Positions 1-6,898 of a DNA stretch of 64,000 nucleotides are shown piece after piece (within the stretch, counting starts at the first letter, position 1; each line of letters starts with the position of its first letter). The position numbers were made by a program, and so were the translations under genes. The notes below the pieces were generated by a model. The model made no database searches. It was not told the origin of the DNA and saw only the letters and a program-made list of their open reading frames with translations. The stretch is taken from NCBI RefSeq assembly GCF_004138485.1, contig NZ_RYEV01000005.1, positions 916,827-980,826 of the forward strand, written 5' to 3'. This DNA comes from Peristeroidobacter soli. Lineage in GTDB: Bacteria > Pseudomonadota > Gammaproteobacteria > Steroidobacterales > Steroidobacteraceae.

Positions 1-536
1 GCGGCGAATTGGCCTGCGCTTTCCGGATCGATCGGGGCCGGCACCGTGTAGACGTGCGTGCCGAGACGGCCGGTGCCTGAGGAAGGCGACATGCCGGCCA
101 GCGTTTCCGTCGTGCCGTGATAGGCCCACTCAGTCACGATGACGCCCGTGCCGCCGGTCGCCACCTTGCTGACACGAATGGCGAGGTCGTTCGATTCGCT
201 GCCGGTGCAGGTGAAGATCGCCGTCGCAAGCTCCGGCGGGAAGGTTGCAAGCAACCGCTCCGCCAGTTCGATGGGCTTGTCGGTTAGATAGCGCGTGTGT
301 GTATTCAGCAGCGCGGACTGACGGGCCAACGCTGCGACGACATGAGGATGACAATGGCCGACGACCGGCACGTTGTTATAAACATCCAGGTAGGCGCGGT
401 CGTCCGGTCCATACATCCATACGCCCGAGGCGCGCGTGATGTGCACCGGCTCTTCGTAAAAGAGCCCGTAGGTGGGGGCGAGCAGGCGTCTGCGGCGTGC
501 GAGCAGGTCGGCGGTCCTGGAAGATGAGCTCGACAT
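1..536 (-). CDS. Class III aminotransferase family protein (3' end off the window)
   Basis: The reverse strand encodes the first 178 residues of a PLP-dependent class III (fold type I) aminotransferase. The start is ATG at 536-534, 12 nt after the stop of the upstream kinase gene, so the two are very likely co-transcribed. Visible family features are an N-terminal segment ending in GLFYEEPVHITRASGVWM, the VGHCHPHV block, and the cofactor-phosphate region TGSESNDLAIRVSK followed by EWAYHGTT. The catalytic lysine lies beyond the window. A kinase of the APH fold paired with a class III aminotransferase homologue resembles the animal hydroxylysine kinase and phosphohydroxylysine phospholyase pair, and bacterial fusions of the two are known, so a phospholyase is an alternative to a true transaminase. 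Family assignment is firm; substrate is unknown. Confidence 0.85.
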   Translation of the reverse strand, partial: MSSSSSRTADLLARRRRLLAPTYGLFYEEPVHITRASGVWMYGPDDRAYLDVYNNVPVVGHCHPHVVAALARQSALLNTHTRYLTDKPIELAERLLATFPPELATAIFTCTGSESNDLAIRVSKVATGGTGVIVTEWAYHGTTETLAGMSPSSGTGRLGTHVYTVPAPIDPESAGQFA

Positions 537-548
537 CGGACAGGTCTC

Positions 549-1568
549 TCAAGCAGTGGTCAGCAGCGTTTCGGCGATCAGCATTCGTTTGCTGACGAAG
601 TCGCGGGTGACTCTGGCGTAGTGGGTGTTGGTGGGATTGCGATGACGATGCCACGACGGAATCACCGCGCTCATTACGATGCGCGCGACGATCAGTTCAC
701 GCAGTATCGCCAGCTCCGATTCCTGCAGCGGCGTAACGCTTTCGTAGCCCGCGAGCAAGTCGGCGACGACCTGCTCGGCCTCGTGCGGTTCACGGATCTG
801 CTCGGCCATCATGATGGCGACATCGGCGACCAGCGCGGTGTGGACCGTATCGCCGAAGTCGATGATGCCCGCGATCCGACGGTCGTCGCCGTCGGCGACC
901 AGGATGTTGCGATCGTTCAGATCGTTATGGGTCACTTGCTGGCGCAACGTGGCGAGGCGGGAGGCGATGTCGGTCTGGAAGTGCGCAATGAATTCTGCAA
1001 TCAGATCGGCGCGCGGGAAGTCGGGCAGTTCCTCGAGCAGTTTCTGCATCTTCGGCAGATGGCGAAGATTCCAGACGATCGGGCGATGCACGGCGGGATG
1101 TGAGAAGTCTCGCAGAGCGAGCGACAGTCGCGCGGCGAGCTGGCCGCAATGCCGGCGCTGTTCGGCCGACCGCTGCGCCATTCGCAGAGGCTTGCCGGCG
1201 ACCCAGGTCAGCATGCGTGCGGACCGGGCGGCGCCATCTTCGTCGCGTACCTCGGTTTGAGACTGACCGGACAGATCTCGATGCACGTGCGGGCAAGGCA
1301 GCGTCGGATCGGCCTGCTCGACGTGCAGCAGCGCGGCCGTCAACAGCTCCAGAAATGCGCGTTCCTCCAGGGGATTCGCGATCTTGAGCACGTACATCGC
1401 GCCATCCGGGGTCTGCAACTGGAAGTTTTCGTCGCGCTCGCCGGTCAGGCGCTGGGCGATTGCCTCGATCCCGTAGTGATCGAGTGCAATCCGCTCGGCG
1501 TGCCGGGTCGACACCGGGGCCGCTTGGGCGGTCATGCCCGACAGCAGTTCACTGAGTTCTGTTCGCAT
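549..1568 (-). CDS. APH-fold phosphotransferase (homoserine/hydroxylysine kinase-like)
   Basis: A 339-aa kinase of the aminoglycoside phosphotransferase/choline kinase superfamily. The catalytic loop HNDLNDRNILV, with its Asp and Asn, and the metal-binding IDFGD block are intact at about residues 210-245. The N-lobe has the ATP-binding strand YVLKIANP. I chose ATG 1568 because GAGG lies just upstream; an in-frame ATG at 1661 would add 31 residues of low-complexity, Arg-rich sequence. It is followed after 12 nt by the class III aminotransferase gene, which suggests that a hydroxyl-bearing amino acid or amine is phosphorylated and then processed by the partner enzyme, as in hydroxylysine catabolism. 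That pathway is inferred from family precedent. It is not an antibiotic-resistance call, as nothing specific to aminoglycosides is visible. Confidence 0.8.
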   Translation of the reverse strand: MRTELSELLSGMTAQAAPVSTRHAERIALDHYGIEAIAQRLTGERDENFQLQTPDGAMYVLKIANPLEERAFLELLTAALLHVEQADPTLPCPHVHRDLSGQSQTEVRDEDGAARSARMLTWVAGKPLRMAQRSAEQRRHCGQLAARLSLALRDFSHPAVHRPIVWNLRHLPKMQKLLEELPDFPRADLIAEFIAHFQTDIASRLATLRQQVTHNDLNDRNILVADGDDRRIAGIIDFGDTVHTALVADVAIMMAEQIREPHEAEQVVADLLAGYESVTPLQESELAILRELIVARIVMSAVIPSWHRHRNPTNTHYARVTRDFVSKRMLIAETLLTTA

Positions 1569-1793
1569 GGCCTCGGAATTAACGCCCGGAGCGGGCTCGT
1601 CGAACAAGTGTATCCGCCGCGTGTCCCGGTGTGCCGTGCGCACCGACCGGGTGACGTTCATGGCTCTTTTAGTGAGTGTTACGCCCGCCGATCCCTCGGT
1701 ATCACGCGGAAAAACCTACAGCGCAGTCCATATGTCATCCTCGGCATTCGCGCACACAAGATCCGGCCGCCACGCTCGCGAGGGCATTTTGTC

Positions 1794-2030
1794 GTGCGTT
1801 CGACGCTCGAACGTCGGCTGGCGCAGGCGGTTACCGACTGCCAGAACCAACTGACAGTCCGCGAGCGGGAAATCCTTCAACGCATTGCCTCGGGCGATAC
1901 AAACAAAATTATTGCACGTGCGTTTGACCTCAGTCCGCATACCGTGAAGCGACATGTCGCCAACATCCTGGACAAACTTGGCGTCGCGTCGCGGGCTGAA
2001 GCGGCGCAGACCTATCGAAGTCAGGCCTGA
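1794..2030 (+). CDS. Stand-alone LuxR/GerE-type helix-turn-helix protein
   Basis: A 78-aa protein that is almost entirely a LuxR/GerE DNA-binding domain: LTVREREILQRIASGDTN, then IIARAFDLSPHTVKRHV and NILDKLGVASRAEA, the classic recognition-helix layout. No ATG lies in this frame. GTG 1794 is preceded by GAGGG at 1780-1784 with a 9-nt gap, which supports it as a real start. The frame stays open further upstream, but that sequence overlaps the antisense kinase gene and has no recognisable receiver or sensor domain. It is therefore either a genuine single-domain regulator or the last exon-like remnant of a longer LuxR gene. It lies divergent from the kinase/aminotransferase operon and upstream of the cytochrome operon, either of which could be its target. 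Confidence 0.65.
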   Translation: MRSTLERRLAQAVTDCQNQLTVREREILQRIASGDTNKIIARAFDLSPHTVKRHVANILDKLGVASRAEAAQTYRSQA

Positions 2031-2138
2031 GCGGGGCTGGTACTAACGGGCATGGCCCGCGGCATGGCCCATTGAGACCACGCGCATAGCCCATTGAAGG
2101 CGATGTTCGTGCCCCGGCACGGAGGCATCATTTCCGCC

Positions 2139-3188
2139 ATGAGCTTCAAAGTTCTCATGGCCGCGGCGATCACTGCTCTTGCGGGCATGGTGTTCGTTGT
2201 TTCTGCTGGCGCAGGACCGTTGCCCGACCGGCTGAGTGACACCGGCCTGTTCGTCGAAGGCTCGACGAGCGAGGTACGAGCGGGCGTCTTGTCCTTCACT
2301 CCGCAGTACCCGCTGTGGTCCGATGGTGCGATCAAGCGGCGTTGGATCTATCTGCCGCCCGGCACTTTCATCGATGCGAGCCGCCCTTCGGCCTGGGAGT
2401 TTCCGAGAGGCACACGGTTGTGGAAGGAGTTCCGATTGGAGCGCCGGGTGGAGACGCGTTTCATCGAGCGTCTTGCGGACGGTTCGTGGCGATACGCGAC
2501 CTACATTTGGAGCGAAGATGGGCAAGACGCCGTGCTCGCATCGGGCGAGGGTATTGCTTCGCTCACGCTGAACGGCACCGAGCCCCGGCAATATTCCATT
2601 CCCTCCGAGCTGGATTGTCGCGCCTGTCATGAGGGACCTGCCGTGCCCGTGCTGGGGTTCAGCGCGCTGCAGCTGTCGTCGGATCGCGATCCGCTGGCAG
2701 TACATGCGGAATCGTTGCGGGCGGACGATGTCGATCTGCGCAAGCTGATCGAACGCGGCCTGGTGAGGAACCTGCCGACGTCCTTGATCAAAACACCGCC
2801 GCGGATCAGCGCCGCGTCGCCGACAGAGCGCGCCGCGTTGGGCTATCTGCATGGCAACTGCGGTCAGTGTCATACGAATTCCTCGGATGCATCGGTGCCC
2901 GTCGATCTGCAGCTGGCTCAAGACGTCACCGATCCAGCCAGCACGGAGAAAGTCTTGCAGTCGCTGCGCTCTTCATCGTCGCAGTTTCGCCTGCCGGGGA
3001 CGACCGCCGCCGTGCCGCTCGTTTCGCCCGGCGCATCTCACAACAGCGCATTGCTGATCAGAATGCGATCACGCGACGCGAGCGTTCAGATGCCGCCGCT
3101 CGGCACGGCAATCCCCGATTCCGAAGGTCTGGCGCTGATCGCGCGCTGGATCGATCAAGACAAGAATCCATCCACCTCCAGGGAGTAA
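2139..3188 (+). CDS. Exported diheme c-type cytochrome, SO2930-like
   Basis: A 349-aa secreted protein with two haem c attachment motifs, CRACH at about residue 165 and CGQCH at about residue 244. The start at ATG 2139 gives a normal signal peptide (hydrophobic MAAAITALAGMVFVVSAGAG); earlier in-frame TTG 2094 and ATG 2103 would only add a charged leader. The N-terminal half has the Trp- and Tyr-rich pattern PQYPLWSDGAIKRRWIYLPP typical of the SO2930 family of large periplasmic haem proteins. The C-terminus carries VSPGASHNSALLIRM and MPPLGT, the methionine region seen in such haem domains. It heads a tight operon (4 nt to the next gene) with another cytochrome, an NmrA-like protein and an MBL-fold protein. 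Electron transfer in the periplasm is expected; the substrate is unknown. Confidence 0.82.
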   Translation: MSFKVLMAAAITALAGMVFVVSAGAGPLPDRLSDTGLFVEGSTSEVRAGVLSFTPQYPLWSDGAIKRRWIYLPPGTFIDASRPSAWEFPRGTRLWKEFRLERRVETRFIERLADGSWRYATYIWSEDGQDAVLASGEGIASLTLNGTEPRQYSIPSELDCRACHEGPAVPVLGFSALQLSSDRDPLAVHAESLRADDVDLRKLIERGLVRNLPTSLIKTPPRISAASPTERAALGYLHGNCGQCHTNSSDASVPVDLQLAQDVTDPASTEKVLQSLRSSSSQFRLPGTTAAVPLVSPGASHNSALLIRMRSRDASVQMPPLGTAIPDSEGLALIARWIDQDKNPSTSRE

Positions 3189-3192
3189 TCTC

Positions 3193-3759
3193 ATGAAATC
3201 CGTCGCCGCCTCGTTCCTCATGATTGTTCCGGCGTATGTGCTCATGCTCGGCGTCGCGACCGCCGACGACCAAGTCAGCCGTGGCAAATACCTCGTCACC
3301 ATTGCTGCTTGCAATGATTGCCACACACCGCTGAAGCTCGGGCCGAAGGGACCTGAGCCAGACATGAGTCTGATGCTGTCCGGTCACCCGGAATCGCTGC
3401 AGATGCCGACCGCGCCGAGCTTGCCGCCAGGCCCGTGGACATCGTCTTTCGCAGCGACCAACACCGCATGGGCCGGGCCGTGGGGCGTCAGCTTCACCGC
3501 GAATCTCACGCCCGATCCGGAAACCGGGCTGGGGCGTTGGACGCTGCGCAACTTCAAGGACACGATTCGCAGCGGCCGTCATCTCGGTCGCGGCCGGCCC
3601 ATCCTGCCGCCCATGCCCATTCCTATGTACAAACAAATGACCGATGCTGATCTGGAAGCGGTCTTCGCCTATCTGCAGACGATTCCTGCGATCAGCAACC
3701 GCGTGCCTCAGCCGCTGCCGCCGCCGGCCACTGGGACCGCCGCGGCGACGGAACACTAA
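3193..3759 (+). CDS. Exported monohaem c-type cytochrome
   Basis: A 188-aa periplasmic cytochrome c. It has a signal peptide, then RGKYLVTIAACNDCHTP with a single CNDCH haem site at about residue 40, a middle region with WGVSFTANLTPD and GLGRWT, and a C-terminal helix DADLEAVFAYLQTIPA ahead of a proline-rich tail. PPMPIPMYKQM supplies the likely methionine axial ligand. This layout matches the cytochrome subunits that accompany gluconate- or isoquinoline-type dehydrogenases, although no such dehydrogenase is encoded here. It starts 4 nt after the diheme cytochrome stop, with GGGAG as the ribosome site, so the two are expressed together and probably exchange electrons. Confidence 0.85.
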   Translation: MKSVAASFLMIVPAYVLMLGVATADDQVSRGKYLVTIAACNDCHTPLKLGPKGPEPDMSLMLSGHPESLQMPTAPSLPPGPWTSSFAATNTAWAGPWGVSFTANLTPDPETGLGRWTLRNFKDTIRSGRHLGRGRPILPPMPIPMYKQMTDADLEAVFAYLQTIPAISNRVPQPLPPPATGTAAATEH

Positions 3760-3776
3760 CGTCCGAGGATTCAATC

Positions 3777-4733
3777 ATGACCAAGCCGATCATTGCCGTC
3801 GTTGGAGCCACCGGTGCACAAGGTGGCGGTCTGGTGCGCTCGATCCTTGCCGATCCCGATCGCGAGTTCGAAGTGCGGGCGATCAGCCGCAAGACCGATT
3901 CGCCAGCGGCTCGTGAGCTGGCTGCGAAGGGCGCGGCAGTCGTGTTCGGCGATCTGGACGATCCCGCGAGCCTGGAGCGTGCATTCAAAGGGGCGCACGG
4001 GCTGTTTGCGGTGACCAATTTCTGGGAGCACTTCTCACCGGAGCGTGAATATTCCCAGGCCCAGAACATCGTGGACGCGGCGCGTCGGGCTGACGTGGCC
4101 CACGTCGTCTGGTCGACGCTCGAAGACACGCGCGAACGGGTGCCTCTGCACGACAAGCGCATGCCCACGCTCATGCAGCGTTACAAGGTGCCGCACTTCG
4201 ATGCCAAGGGGGAGGCCGACGCGTTGTTTCGCGGATTGCCAACGACGTTGCTGAGGACCTCTTTCTATTGGGACAACCTGATTCATTTCGGGATGGGGCC
4301 AAGGCGGGGTGAGGAAGGCTCGCTGATTTTTCTGTTGCCGATGGGCGAGCACCCGCTGCCGGGTATCGCGGCCGTGGACATCGGTGCCTGTGCGTTCGGG
4401 ATATTCAAACGCGGGTCGCGGTTCATCGGGCAGACGGTGGGCATTGCCGGCGAACACCTGACGGGCAGTGCAATGAGTGCCGAACTGTCCAAGGTCTTGG
4501 GAGAGCCGGTACGACATGTGACGATGCCCCACGCCGTTTATGCGCAACTCGGCTTTCCAGGCGCGGAGGATCTGGCCAACATGTTTCAATACAAGTGCGA
4601 TTTCAACGCGGAGTTCCGTGCGCAGCGGCCAGTGGCATTATCGCGCGAGCTGCATCCGGGGCTGCTGAGCTTCGGCCAATGGCTCGCCCTTCACCGCGAT
4701 GGTCTGCGAGCATCGCTGCAGGAGAAACCATGA
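3777..4733 (+). CDS. NmrA-like NAD(P)-binding atypical short-chain dehydrogenase
   Basis: A 318-aa cytoplasmic protein of the NmrA/HSCARG group. The dinucleotide-binding motif VVGATGAQGGGLVRSI is at the N-terminus and is followed by AISRK, GDLDDPASLERAFKG and AVTNFWEH, the typical NmrA pattern. The usual YxxxK active site of classical SDRs is not seen, so it may be an NADPH sensor or a reductase without classical chemistry. The start ATG 3777 has CGAGGA upstream and lies 17 nt after the cytochrome gene. Its stop codon overlaps the start of the MBL-fold gene (ATGA), a sign of translational coupling. The four-gene operon links NAD(P)H status with haem and diiron-type redox proteins; that link is inference from context. 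Confidence 0.83.
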   Translation: MTKPIIAVVGATGAQGGGLVRSILADPDREFEVRAISRKTDSPAARELAAKGAAVVFGDLDDPASLERAFKGAHGLFAVTNFWEHFSPEREYSQAQNIVDAARRADVAHVVWSTLEDTRERVPLHDKRMPTLMQRYKVPHFDAKGEADALFRGLPTTLLRTSFYWDNLIHFGMGPRRGEEGSLIFLLPMGEHPLPGIAAVDIGACAFGIFKRGSRFIGQTVGIAGEHLTGSAMSAELSKVLGEPVRHVTMPHAVYAQLGFPGAEDLANMFQYKCDFNAEFRAQRPVALSRELHPGLLSFGQWLALHRDGLRASLQEKP

Positions 4734-5452
4734 TTACCGACACTACCACCGGCACCAATATTCAGGAGATCGGCGAGGGCATCTATCGGATCAATACGCC
4801 CGTTGCCATCGGTCCGGGCCGGGCCTTCAACTTCAATCAATACCTGGTCGTCGACGATGAGCCGGTGTTGTTTCATACCGGCCAGCGCGGCTTGTTTCCG
4901 GTCGTGCAGGCGGCGGTTGCCAGCGTCGTCCCGATCCAAAGCCTCCGGCACATCGGCCTGTCGCATTTCGAGGCGGATGAGTGCGGTGCTCTGAATTCAT
5001 TCCTCGCGGCGGCCCCGCAGGCCGTGCCTTTCTGCAGCCAGGTGGCGGCCATGACCAGCATCGGCGATTTCTCCGATCGGCCGGCACGGGCGTTGGCCGA
5101 TGGTGAGGAGTTCGTCACCGGCCGGCGCCGGTTCCGTTGGTTTTACACGCCGCACGTTCCGCATTCGTGGGAGTGCGGCTTGTTGATGGAAATGACGACG
5201 CGGACGTTCTTCTGCGGCGACTTGTTTACTCAGGGCGGCAAGGGCGAGCGAGCGCTCACCACCGATGACATTCTGGAGCCGAGCGAAGCGTTCCGTCGCC
5301 CGATGGATTACTTCGCCCACGCGCCACAAACCGCAACCGTCCTGGACAAACTGGCCGATCAGCAGCCCACGACGCTGGCGTGCATGCACGGCAGTGCGTG
5401 GCAGGGCGACGGCGCCGGACTGTTGCGAGCGTTGGGCAGCCGGCTGGTCTAG
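4730..5452 (+). CDS. MBL-fold protein with flavodiiron-type (ODP) ligands, no flavodoxin domain
   Basis: A 240-aa metallo-beta-lactamase-fold protein. The metal ligands read His79, Glu81, Asp83 (HFEADECG), His145 or His142 (HVPHSWECG), Asp164 (FFCGDLF) and His220 (CMHG). This H-x-E-x-D, H, D, H order and spacing is that of the oxygen-reducing diiron domain of flavodiiron proteins, not the HxHxDH of ordinary zinc hydrolases. The flavodoxin and rubredoxin domains of true flavodiiron proteins are absent, so electrons would have to come from another protein. Start ATG 4730 overlaps the NmrA stop. With two cytochromes and an NAD(P)-binding protein upstream, a role in oxygen or NO handling or redox sensing is plausible but unproven. 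Confidence 0.8.
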   Translation: MITDTTTGTNIQEIGEGIYRINTPVAIGPGRAFNFNQYLVVDDEPVLFHTGQRGLFPVVQAAVASVVPIQSLRHIGLSHFEADECGALNSFLAAAPQAVPFCSQVAAMTSIGDFSDRPARALADGEEFVTGRRRFRWFYTPHVPHSWECGLLMEMTTRTFFCGDLFTQGGKGERALTTDDILEPSEAFRRPMDYFAHAPQTATVLDKLADQQPTTLACMHGSAWQGDGAGLLRALGSRLV

Positions 5453-5486
5453 CTGATTGGTAAGCGATGGCGGTGCTGCAGGTCCT

Positions 5487-5514
5487 GCGAGGTGCAGGGA
5501 CAAACGGACCTCGC
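5487..5514. terminator. Possible bidirectional terminator hairpin
   Basis: GCGAGGT at 5487-5493 is repeated in inverse as ACCTCGC at 5508-5514 with a 14-nt loop. It lies in the 89-nt gap between the converging MBL gene and the DUF6515-like gene, where a shared terminator is expected. There is no T-run on either strand, so the call is weak. Confidence 0.3.
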
Positions 5515-5541
5515 GTGGTGAGTCCTTCGGGTTGCCGGCCG

Positions 5542-6180
5542 TTACTTGACGCTGTAGCCGCGTCCTTCGAGACACGCCGTCATCGCCCGGCGATAGTCGG
5601 CGCGCTTGCTGGCGTTCTGATTGTCGGCGACGCCGCCGCCCGGCTGCGTCGGGTCGAACTGAGTTTCGTCCTTCGCCCAGCGATGACATTCATAACGGTC
5701 CTTGGCCTGCTGATCCGCCGACTGGCCGCTCTTCGGATAGGTGAAGATCTCGTCGCTGCCGGCGCTGCTCGAGCTCGCGGCGCCCGATGTTTGCTCGGGC
5801 GGATCGACCACTTCATAGGAGTGCTGTTGCTCGCGCCACAGGTAATAGCTGTTGTCGGCGTAAAAGTAAGGCACGCCGCCGAACCAGAGAGTGGTGTAGA
5901 AGGGCGGTAGCACCGGCACGTACAGGCCGATGGGCGCGTGGACGACGACGTAGCTCGGTCCACGAGGTGCGTACCAGACGCCGCGAGAATAGAAATAACG
6001 GCTGCCGCCAGGAGCGACGACTACGTGTCGTTCATACGGTAGCGAGCGGACGACGTGGCCTTCGCGGGGATAATGACGGTCGGGACCGTCGTCGCGCCCG
6101 CGGCCCGGCGCGGCGTGAGCAATCTGAGTGAGACACAACGCCGCGCACGCCAACCAGCTGAAACTCATTCGCGTATTCAT
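5542..6180 (-). CDS. Secreted DUF6515-like protein with C-terminal YECH/GRGYS motif
   Basis: A 212-aa protein with a clear signal peptide ending IAHAAPGR. The middle is Tyr/Pro/Val-rich (GSRYFYSRGVWYAPRGP, VVVHAPIGLYVPVLPP, GVPYFYADNSYYLW), the pattern of DUF6515 envelope proteins. After a Ser-rich linker comes a compact C-terminal module, DRYECHRWA, then FDP, then DYRRAMTACLEGRGYSV. The same module occurs in the neighbouring lipoprotein 18 nt upstream in the same direction, so the two form one operon of envelope proteins. Two cysteines in the module could form a disulphide. Function is not known; an outer-membrane-associated or periplasmic structural role is likely. Confidence 0.75.
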   Translation of the reverse strand: MNTRMSFSWLACAALCLTQIAHAAPGRGRDDGPDRHYPREGHVVRSLPYERHVVVAPGGSRYFYSRGVWYAPRGPSYVVVHAPIGLYVPVLPPFYTTLWFGGVPYFYADNSYYLWREQQHSYEVVDPPEQTSGAASSSSAGSDEIFTYPKSGQSADQQAKDRYECHRWAKDETQFDPTQPGGGVADNQNASKRADYRRAMTACLEGRGYSVK

Positions 6181-6198
6181 GACGGGAACTGCTCTCGA

Positions 6199-6774
6199 TC
6201 AATTCGTGCTGTAGCCGCGGCCGGCGAAACAGGCGGCGATCGCCCGGCGATAGTCGCCCGCTTTCTGTTCGACCGCGGCGTCGCGGCTTCGTTGCGCATC
6301 GCTGCGTGCCTGCTCAATCTCCTGAGTGCGTTGGTCGCGCTGTGCGTCCGTCGCTGCTCCAACCGCAGCGCCGGCAATGGCGCCGACCGCGGCACCCTCG
6401 CCACCGGCGTGCGGGCCGCCGATGATGGCGCCGAGCACGGCACCGGTGATGGCGGCACCGGGGATCGAGCTGGGCGGTCCGGACGCTCGCACTACTCGAA
6501 TGCGAGAGCGTTCTGGAAGATTCGGCGCACTTGGATCAAAGCCGGATTGCTTCACGGCCCAGAGATGACACTCGTAGCGGTCGCGGTCCTGTTGTTCCGG
6601 CGTCTGATCCCGGAGCGGGTATGCGTAGACGACGGAGTCCTGCGCAGGAGGTGGTGGCGCGGGGGCAGGCGCCGGTGGCGGCGGCGGGCTACTGACCGTC
6701 GGAGGTGTCGATGCGCATGCGCCGAGACTCAGGCATGCGGCTATGGAAAGTAAAGTTTGTTTCACAGTGTCCAC
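6199..6774 (-). CDS. Glycine-zipper lipoprotein with C-terminal YECH/GRGYS motif
   Basis: A 191-aa predicted lipoprotein. The lipobox LGAC sits about 20 residues in, followed by a Pro-rich linker. The central part is a glycine zipper (AAITGAVLGAIIGG then AVGAIAGAAVGAATDA), a membrane-inserting repeat common in outer-membrane lipoproteins. This is followed by a charged helix and the motif DYRRAIAACFAGRGYST. The matching first half of the motif, DRYECHLWAVKQSGFDP, precedes the zipper. I prefer GTG 6774 because AGGTG lies 6 nt upstream; GTG 6765 is also possible. The frame extends to 6843 without a better start. It is the first gene of a two-gene unit with the DUF6515-like protein. The precise role is unknown. 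Confidence 0.78.
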   Translation of the reverse strand: MDTVKQTLLSIAACLSLGACASTPPTVSSPPPPPAPAPAPPPPAQDSVVYAYPLRDQTPEQQDRDRYECHLWAVKQSGFDPSAPNLPERSRIRVVRASGPPSSIPGAAITGAVLGAIIGGPHAGGEGAAVGAIAGAAVGAATDAQRDQRTQEIEQARSDAQRSRDAAVEQKAGDYRRAIAACFAGRGYSTN

Positions 6775-6898
6775 GAGGTTCACCTGGGGCGTGACATCGT
6801 GACTGCAAGCATCGCGCAGGCGCGTGCGACAGGTTGTAAACAATTGTTCGGGCGGGTTTTTCGTTCAGGCAACTTGCGCAGCTTTGCGCTGTCGAAGC

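Noticed and set aside
1149-1793. A longer LuxR protein starting near 1149
   Set aside because: The upstream frame is antisense to the kinase gene, shows no sensor domain, and the GTG at 1794 has its own ribosome site.
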